From Saprospiraceae bacterium (GTDB lineage Bacteria > Bacteroidota > Bacteroidia > Chitinophagales > Saprospiraceae), in the NCBI GenBank assembly GCA_016714985.1, contig JADKBS010000017.1, positions 62,001 to 126,000 of the forward strand: a stretch of 64,000 bases of DNA, written 5' to 3'. Within the stretch, counting starts at the first letter, position 1, and each line of letters starts with the position of its first letter. The notes under the pieces were generated by a model that saw nothing but the letters and a program-made list of their open reading frames with translations, was not told the origin of the DNA and did no database searches. Of the stretch, positions 58,960 to 64,000 are shown piece after piece. Made by a program: the position numbers and the translations under genes.

Positions 58960-60171
58960 ATGTCTAAGAAAGTCCTAATCATCGGTGCAGGCGGCGTGGG
59001 CCGGGTGGTCGTTTACAAATGCGCCCAGCACCCTGAAGTATTTGGTGAAATCCTATTGGCCAGCCGCACAAAATCGAAGTGCGATGTGATAGCCACCGCT
59101 GCTATGGAAGCTACTGGCCACCAGCACATCACCACCGCTGCCATTGATGCAGAAGACGTGCCAGCACTCGCCAGCCTCATCCGGCAGTTCCAGCCAGCCA
59201 TGGTCATCAACGTGGCACTGCCTTACCAAGACCTGACCATCATGGAGGCCTGCCTTCAAACGGGCGTCCACTACCTCGACACTGCCAACTACGAGCCGAA
59301 GGACGAGGCCAAGTTCGAGTACTCCTGGCAGTGGAAACTCCACGACCGCTTCAAGGAGGCGGGCCTGCTGGCCGTGCTCGGCTGCGGCTTCGACCCCGGC
59401 GTGACGAACATCTTCACCGCCCATGCCGCCAAGCACCATTTCGACGAGATGCACACGCTCGACATCGTGGACGCCAACGCCGGCTCGCACGGCAAGGCTT
59501 TTGCCACCAATTTCAACCCAGAAATCAATATCCGTGAAATCACGCAAAAGGGCCGCTACTGGAAGGACGGCCAATGGGTGGAGACCGAGCCGTTTGAAAT
59601 CGGCAAGGCCATCAACTACCCGAACATTGGCCCACGCCAGTCATACTTGCTCTTCCACGAGGAGCTGGAAAGCTTGGTGAAGCACTTCCCTACCCTGCGC
59701 CAGGCCCGCTTCTGGATGACCTTCGGCGAGGAGTACCTGACGCACCTGCGGGTGATTCAGAACATCGGCATGGCGGGCATCGAGCCTATCAAGTTCCAAG
59801 GCATGGACATCGTGCCACTTGAGTTCCTGAAGGCCGTGCTTCCCAACCCCGGCGACCTCGGCACCAACTACACCGGCTGGACGAGCATCGGCTGCCGCAT
59901 CAGTGGCGTGAAGGACGGACAACCGAAGACCTACTATATCTGGAACAATTGCAGCCACAAGGCCGCCTATGAGGAGACGGGCACCCAAGGCGTCAGCTAT
60001 ACCACGGGCGTGCCCGCCATGCTCGGCGCCATGATGATGCTCACGGGCGAGTGGACGGGCAAGGGCGTGTTCAACGTGGAGCAACTGAACCCCGACCCGT
60101 TCTTGGCGAAGTTGGGCGAGTATGGGCTGCCTTGGGAAGAGGTGGTGAATGGGGATTTGGAGATGGACTAG
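58960..60171 (+). CDS. Saccharopine dehydrogenase family enzyme (carboxynorspermidine dehydrogenase-like)
   Basis: A 403-residue cytosolic oxidoreductase; ATG 58960 (MSKKVLIIGAGGVGRVV) is preferred over a TTG six codons upstream. The N-terminal Rossmann motif is GAGGVG (residues 9-14). VINVALPYQDLTIMEACLQTGVHYLDTANYEP is the family's central segment, and GLLAVLGCGFDPGVTNIF and DANAGSHGKAFATNFNPEINIREI follow. This fits the carboxynorspermidine synthase/dehydrogenase branch, which condenses aspartate semialdehyde with diaminopropane or putrescine in polyamine synthesis, better than lysine-pathway enzymes. The partner decarboxylase is not in the window. Family assignment is firm; the exact reaction is inferred. 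Confidence 0.88.
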   Translation: MSKKVLIIGAGGVGRVVVYKCAQHPEVFGEILLASRTKSKCDVIATAAMEATGHQHITTAAIDAEDVPALASLIRQFQPAMVINVALPYQDLTIMEACLQTGVHYLDTANYEPKDEAKFEYSWQWKLHDRFKEAGLLAVLGCGFDPGVTNIFTAHAAKHHFDEMHTLDIVDANAGSHGKAFATNFNPEINIREITQKGRYWKDGQWVETEPFEIGKAINYPNIGPRQSYLLFHEELESLVKHFPTLRQARFWMTFGEEYLTHLRVIQNIGMAGIEPIKFQGMDIVPLEFLKAVLPNPGDLGTNYTGWTSIGCRISGVKDGQPKTYYIWNNCSHKAAYEETGTQGVSYTTGVPAMLGAMMMLTGEWTGKGVFNVEQLNPDPFLAKLGEYGLPWEEVVNGDLEMD

Positions 60172-60243
60172 GCGCTGGATGCTAGATACTGGATGGCAGA
60201 TGCTGGTCGTTTTGGACTGGCATCTGCCTTTAAAATTTATACG

Positions 60244-60771
60244 ATGAATGAAATCAACCTACTAGACAGCCCTGAAAACGATGAAAAAAAGCCAGCTACC
60301 CTGCCTCAAAAAATGGCAATTACCGTAGAAATTGGATTGTGGCTGATTTTTATTGCTAGTTTTTTCATTTCAATTGGGAACAATAGCGGTGATTCCTTCT
60401 CAAATATTGGGAACATGTTCGCTCAGCCTCAAGCGCCATTTGCACTATATGCCTCCCTCATATTTTTCTATTTATGCTTCGGGGTATTAATATTCAGAAG
60501 CCTTAGCTTGAAACAGCATTTCATTGCCTTTCTATGTGGCGTATTAATAGCCCTATTTTTATCGAGTTTATTATTTTTAATGGAAAGTTGGCCGATAGGA
60601 GGAGACCTTCTTGTGATGGCTTGCGTTGGTAATATCCTAGCCTTTGGTTCGACATACCAGCTCTCAAAATCAAGCAAAGACAAAACACTTCTTATTTTCC
60701 TGAAGAACATATATATCCGAACGGGAATTATAGCCTTAGCTTCCTTATATTTGGCATCACAAATCCTTTAA
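60244..60771 (+). CDS. Small membrane protein with four TM segments
   Basis: A 175-residue protein starting at 60244 (MNEINLLDSPENDEKKPATLPQKM, a cytosolic acidic/basic N-terminus). Hydrophobic segments are ITVEIGLWLIFIASFFISIG, FALYASLIFFYLCFGVLIF, FIAFLCGVLIALFLSSLLFL and LLVMACVGNILAFG, with a possible fifth at the C-terminus (IIALASLYLASQIL). The gene is more AT-rich than the flanking metabolic genes. It lies 72 bp after the saccharopine-dehydrogenase-type gene and 14 bp before the next exported protein gene, with which it is probably co-transcribed. No family is recognised. Confidence 0.75.
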   Translation: MNEINLLDSPENDEKKPATLPQKMAITVEIGLWLIFIASFFISIGNNSGDSFSNIGNMFAQPQAPFALYASLIFFYLCFGVLIFRSLSLKQHFIAFLCGVLIALFLSSLLFLMESWPIGGDLLVMACVGNILAFGSTYQLSKSSKDKTLLIFLKNIYIRTGIIALASLYLASQIL

Positions 60772-60785
60772 TTAAATCAATCAAC

Positions 60786-62246
60786 ATGCTTATCCGCTCA
60801 CTTTTTGTCGCTTTTCTCTTCTGCTGCTATTTTGGCGCTTCCGCACAAACCCTTTTCTCCGAGTTCCCAACGATAGCACCAAAAATCAAAATTGACGATT
60901 TGTTGTTGGCACATTCAACAGATGGTAGCATGGGCGTTTGCTATTCCACTTCCTACCAACTGGTGGTGAGGGTATTCGATAAGGAAGGCAAAACAGTTTA
61001 TCAAAAGGATTTAGATGATCCTGGCGGAACCCTAACCCCGATAGGCACACTGGATATTGGCGACGCTTTTCAGTTCATTTATTTTAGCAATAATCTTTTC
61101 GGATTTTCGGTTCTGACAGCTAGTAAAATAGATGAGAACAAGGTCACGCTCACAAAATTGCTGCCCTTTAACGATAACGACAGATACCTCACCAGTTTGG
61201 TCTCCGACAACGATTTTTACACTGTCGCTTGGGACAAAAAGAAGCATAAGCTTAGGTTCGGCAGATATGATAAAGCGATTGGCCAGTTCAATATTAAGGA
61301 AAAAGGCTTTAATAATGAGATTGCCCAAAAATTGTTCAAGGCGAACATAGCCCCTATATCAAACACGACCATTCCTGAGCCAAGTCTGGCGGTTAGTAAA
61401 TATAAAATATACCGCCGTTCGGATCGCCAGTTATTAATCGCAATTGAAGGTGAAAGCTATAGTAGGTGCCAAACTGAATTAATCTCGTTCGATTGCGAAT
61501 CTGGCAATATCGTCATTTTCAATATTGGGCAATCGGTTGCTGAAACTTATGGGCTGTCAACCAACTCATATCTTTACCGTGACCATTTGGCTGCCATCAG
61601 AAGCGAGAAAGCTTACATACGGCTTGAGATTTATGAGTTGGACAGCCTTAATAAGGTTAGAGAATTCCGTTACACCACCGAAACCCCGATTGAAATCATG
61701 AGCAGCCGATTGTTCACGGAAATAGATGGTGAGACATTGAGCGATGGCTATAAGGAGCTAACTAAGGAAAACCCTAGAAAAGTGCTCAACCATTTGAGCA
61801 AGGGAACTCCATTTCTATATTTTGAACCCACAGCCGATGGAGAAGAAGTATTCACTATCGGCAATTTGGTTGAGCAATCTGGCGGGACGGTCATGTCAGG
61901 TGGCATGCCAGGCTCGAACATCTCCACACCTTATGGCAATATTTCAACGCCAGGCACACCCGGTTCATTTGGGTCTTATGGCAATAGTTTCAGCAGGGCC
62001 AAATATTTTTATACCCTATTGGATCCCAATAATTTTGACATTGCGGAGGGAGATGCAACCAAAAAAGCTTTCCTAAGCATAAAAGCCCGGGATTTCGTCA
62101 AAAGGGAAATCACCAATAGGGCTGGTGGGATGTTCTCCACTGAACCGGAGTACCAACTCATCCAGGTTCCAAATCGTCAGGAAGCACTTCTGGTAAGTTA
62201 TTTAAAAAAAGATGGCGTTATCAAACTGCACAGGGTAACTCCATGA
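60786..62246 (+). CDS. Exported protein of unknown function
   Basis: A 486-residue protein with a signal peptide (SLFVAFLFCCYFGASAQ). The remainder is mostly beta-strand with repeated short segments of the type YQLVVRVFDKEGKTVYQKDL, FYTVAWDKKKHKLRFGRYDKA and RQLLIAIEGESY, consistent with an irregular propeller. A Gly/Ser/Thr/Pro-rich stretch near residue 370-400 (GGTVMSGGMPGSNIS; TPGTPGSFGSYG) looks like a flexible loop. No T9SS C-terminal domain, lipobox or catalytic motif is seen. It lies 14 bp after the membrane protein gene, suggesting a joint function, and 19 bp before the DUF2183 gene. Confidence 0.78.
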   Translation: MLIRSLFVAFLFCCYFGASAQTLFSEFPTIAPKIKIDDLLLAHSTDGSMGVCYSTSYQLVVRVFDKEGKTVYQKDLDDPGGTLTPIGTLDIGDAFQFIYFSNNLFGFSVLTASKIDENKVTLTKLLPFNDNDRYLTSLVSDNDFYTVAWDKKKHKLRFGRYDKAIGQFNIKEKGFNNEIAQKLFKANIAPISNTTIPEPSLAVSKYKIYRRSDRQLLIAIEGESYSRCQTELISFDCESGNIVIFNIGQSVAETYGLSTNSYLYRDHLAAIRSEKAYIRLEIYELDSLNKVREFRYTTETPIEIMSSRLFTEIDGETLSDGYKELTKENPRKVLNHLSKGTPFLYFEPTADGEEVFTIGNLVEQSGGTVMSGGMPGSNISTPYGNISTPGTPGSFGSYGNSFSRAKYFYTLLDPNNFDIAEGDATKKAFLSIKARDFVKREITNRAGGMFSTEPEYQLIQVPNRQEALLVSYLKKDGVIKLHRVTP

Positions 62247-62265
62247 ATTAAGGATCTTTCAAGAC

Positions 62266-63300
62266 ATGGAAAAATTGATTAACCGCCTTACCACCCTTTT
62301 CTCCTCTCCCGACCCAATCGTCGTGGTGCCCTACCGGGGCTTCGCCAATGCCGAGCGCCTTTTCCTCAAGGGCCGGGTGCTGGAAAAGAAGGATATTTTT
62401 GATGGCGAAAACGAAAGCAAGCTCGGCAACTTCCTCGACAGCCTGCGCCGCATCGAGACCGACGAGGTGGGCGGCGCAAAACTCAGCCTGAACCTGGCAG
62501 GCACCGAGTACTACGCCGAAACGGACAAAGAAGGCTTTTTCACCATTGAAGCAGCCCTGCCAGCACTCCCCGCTGCCGCCGGGCAACACTGGTTGGACGC
62601 CCATATCCACCTGCACCACCTGCCCAGTGGCTACGAGCTGCCGACCGGGGCCACCCCGGCCGAACTGCTCATGCCTTCGGCGAATGCCAGCTTCGGCATC
62701 ATCACCGACATAGACGACACCGTGCTGCAAACCCACGTCACCTCCCGCCTGAAGCTGAAAATGCTCTATGCTACGCTCTTTAAGGACAGCCACCAGCGGC
62801 TCCCAATGGAAGGCATTCCCGACCTGCTAAAGGCGCTAGAAAAGGGCGGCGAAGGCCATCGGCAAAACCCTATTTTCTATGTCTCGGACTCCCCTTGGAA
62901 CATCTACGACCTGCTTGCTGAATTTCTCCGTATCCACGAAATCCCAAAAGGGCCTATCCTCCTGCGAGACTATGGGGCGCACCTGTTGCGGCGCAAAAAA
63001 GAAGAAAACGAAATACACAAACTGGTTGCCTTCCGGCAAATCATGGGCATGTACCCCAACCTGCCATTCGTCATGCTCGGCGATACGGCTTCCAAGGATG
63101 CCGACTATTACCTGCGCATGGCCGAGGAGTTCGAAGGCAGGGTGCTGGCCATTTACATCCGCCAAACGAGGGACACGGAAAATGCCCGCCGGATCGCAAA
63201 ATTGATAGGGGAACATTCCCATATAGAAGCAGTCTTGGTACACGAGAGTAGCCAAATCTGGGCCCACGCCAAACAGCATGGGCTGGTGGCCAATAGGTAG
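62266..63300 (+). CDS. App1-family phosphatase (DUF2183)
   Basis: A 344-residue protein of the DUF2183/App1 family, HAD-like enzymes whose yeast member App1 is a phosphatidate phosphatase. The catalytic motif is ITDIDDTVLQTHVTS with the nucleophile Asp in DIDDT near residue 148. YVSDSPWNIYDLLAEFLRIHEIPKGPILLRDYG follows, then FVMLGDTASKDADYYLRMAEEFEGRVLAIYIR, the Lys and Asp motifs of the HAD core. The N-terminal 140 residues are a beta-rich domain (VVVPYRGFANAERLFLKGRVLEKK). There is no signal peptide. It is probably the last gene of a short run with the exported protein upstream; the physiological substrate in bacteria is unknown. Confidence 0.92.
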   Translation: MEKLINRLTTLFSSPDPIVVVPYRGFANAERLFLKGRVLEKKDIFDGENESKLGNFLDSLRRIETDEVGGAKLSLNLAGTEYYAETDKEGFFTIEAALPALPAAAGQHWLDAHIHLHHLPSGYELPTGATPAELLMPSANASFGIITDIDDTVLQTHVTSRLKLKMLYATLFKDSHQRLPMEGIPDLLKALEKGGEGHRQNPIFYVSDSPWNIYDLLAEFLRIHEIPKGPILLRDYGAHLLRRKKEENEIHKLVAFRQIMGMYPNLPFVMLGDTASKDADYYLRMAEEFEGRVLAIYIRQTRDTENARRIAKLIGEHSHIEAVLVHESSQIWAHAKQHGLVANR

Positions 63301-63412
63301 CCTGAAATGGGCTTTGTATGTCGTACTTCTGAGGTTTGAGTTAATTCTTCGCACAAAAGCTGGGTTTTCAGGTTTTGTTTATTTGCTTTGCCTCAAATTG
63401 TAACACCAACCT

Positions 63413-64000
63413 ATGGAAATCCTTCTTGTCCTAACCTTCGTTTTAGGCTATGCAGCCATCGCCTTCGAGCATCCCATCAATATCAACAAGGCAGCCTCTG
63501 CCCTGATAACAGGGGTTCTCTGCTGGACGATTTACATACTATTGGGCAACGACCACCACGAAGTTAACCACCAACTGCTGGAGCAGATGGGCGAACTTTC
63601 GGGCATCCTTTTCTTCCTGCTCGGCGCCATGGTCATCGTGGAATTGGTGGATGCGCACGATGGATTCCAAGTCATCACCGACAGGATAAAGACGAATAGC
63701 CCCCGGGTACTCCTTTGGACCATAAGTTTCATCACGTTTTTCCTTTCGGCGGTATTGGACAACCTCACCACTACCATCGTGATGATTTCGCTGTTGCGAA
63801 AAATCGTGAAAGACCACAACGACCGCCTGTTCTATGCGGGCATCATCGTCATTGCGGCCAATGCGCGCGGCGCTTGGTCGCCCATCGGCGATGTGACCCC
63901 CACCATGCTTTGGATTGGTGGACAGATAACCACAGCAGGAATCGTAAAACACGTATTCCTGCCGAGCGTTCGCTTGCCTCGTCGTGCCGCTGCTCTACCT
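63413..64000 (+). CDS. nhaD: NhaD-type Na+/H+ antiporter, partial at window edge
   Basis: The first 196 codons of an ion transporter that leaves the window. TM segments include ILLVLTFVLGYAAIAFE, ALITGVLCWTIYILLG, LSGILFFLLGAMVIVELVDAH and LLWTISFITFFLSAVLDNLTTTIVMI, the last holding the NhaD motif around LDNLTTT. The conserved GAWSPIGDVT with TMLWIGGQITT follows. NhaD proteins exchange Na+ or Li+ for protons. At the very end the frame drifts: the expected CLVVPLLY appears one base off after 63968-63970 (GTT), as if one extra T were present. Two substitutions in the usual NAGGAWSPIGDVTTT (Arg for Gly, Pro for Thr) are also unusual. This edge may be of low consensus quality. Confidence 0.88.
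   Translation, partial: MEILLVLTFVLGYAAIAFEHPININKAASALITGVLCWTIYILLGNDHHEVNHQLLEQMGELSGILFFLLGAMVIVELVDAHDGFQVITDRIKTNSPRVLLWTISFITFFLSAVLDNLTTTIVMISLLRKIVKDHNDRLFYAGIIVIAANARGAWSPIGDVTPTMLWIGGQITTAGIVKHVFLPSVRLPRRAAALP

Overview
The window is chromosomal DNA of a Bacteroidota bacterium, most likely of the Saprospiria (Lewinella, Haliscomenobacter and Saprospiraceae relatives). The grounds are two kinds of type IX secretion (T9SS) C-terminal domain, a PorP/SprF-family protein, PD40-OmpA proteins, giant HYR-repeat surface proteins, a Saprospiraceae-type 'IVDWV...TRSALLQRDGDVV' module, DUF3857/DUF3858, LemA/TPM, and promoters of the TTTG-N21-TAnnTTTG kind. I saw no rRNA, tRNA or CRISPR array.

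Layout. 0.2-3.0 kb: three tandem paralogous secreted proteins with dockerin-like calcium loops, ended by a terminator. 3.2-7.7 kb: an uncharacterised helical protein and a T9SS cargo protein. 8.0-17.7 kb: a di-haem cytochrome c peroxidase, moaA, coaX, an outer-membrane barrel, two paralogous exported repeat proteins and a frameshifted DUF3857 protein. 18.6-26.2 kb: an accessory, defence-like island with an AT-rich HNH protein, a frameshifted DUF7689 gene with its partner, and a coupled three-gene operon (SIR2-like/EAD11, membrane-spanning nSTAND1 NTPase, exported 14-repeat WD40 protein). 26.3-31.6 kb: glyS, an OmpA protein, an O-methyltransferase and two LuxR-type regulators. 31.7-49.4 kb: a cell-surface region with a 2113-residue type B cargo, a PorP/SprF protein and a PD40/OmpA/SPOR protein in one operon, then a 2458-residue type A cargo. 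49.4-50.7 kb: a gene-free stretch rich in hairpins. 50.7-64 kb: TPM/TPM/LemA, purine nucleoside phosphorylase, an SDR, an M14 peptidase, small exported proteins, a saccharopine-dehydrogenase-type enzyme, a DUF2183 phosphatase and the start of nhaD.

Three things stand out. (1) The operon at 20.7-26.2 kb looks like a STAND conflict or signalling system split over three proteins, with the NTPase in the cytosol and a predicted periplasmic sensor. Its SIR2-like domain lacks the usual catalytic Asn and His. (2) A MITE-like element occurs twice (14.07-14.21 and 50.41-50.56 kb). It has 16-bp terminal inverted repeats, 8-bp target duplications and two internal hairpins whose arms differ between copies but stay paired. 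(3) Non-coding gaps are full of 7-bp (sometimes 8-bp) tandem arrays lying against start or stop codons, often as inverted pairs, and in places running into coding sequence.

Four genes appear broken by single-base indels, three of them a missing base in a short homopolymer. This may reflect consensus errors rather than real gene decay. Predicted starts were moved to internal Met codons wherever a signal peptide or the family N-terminus begins there.
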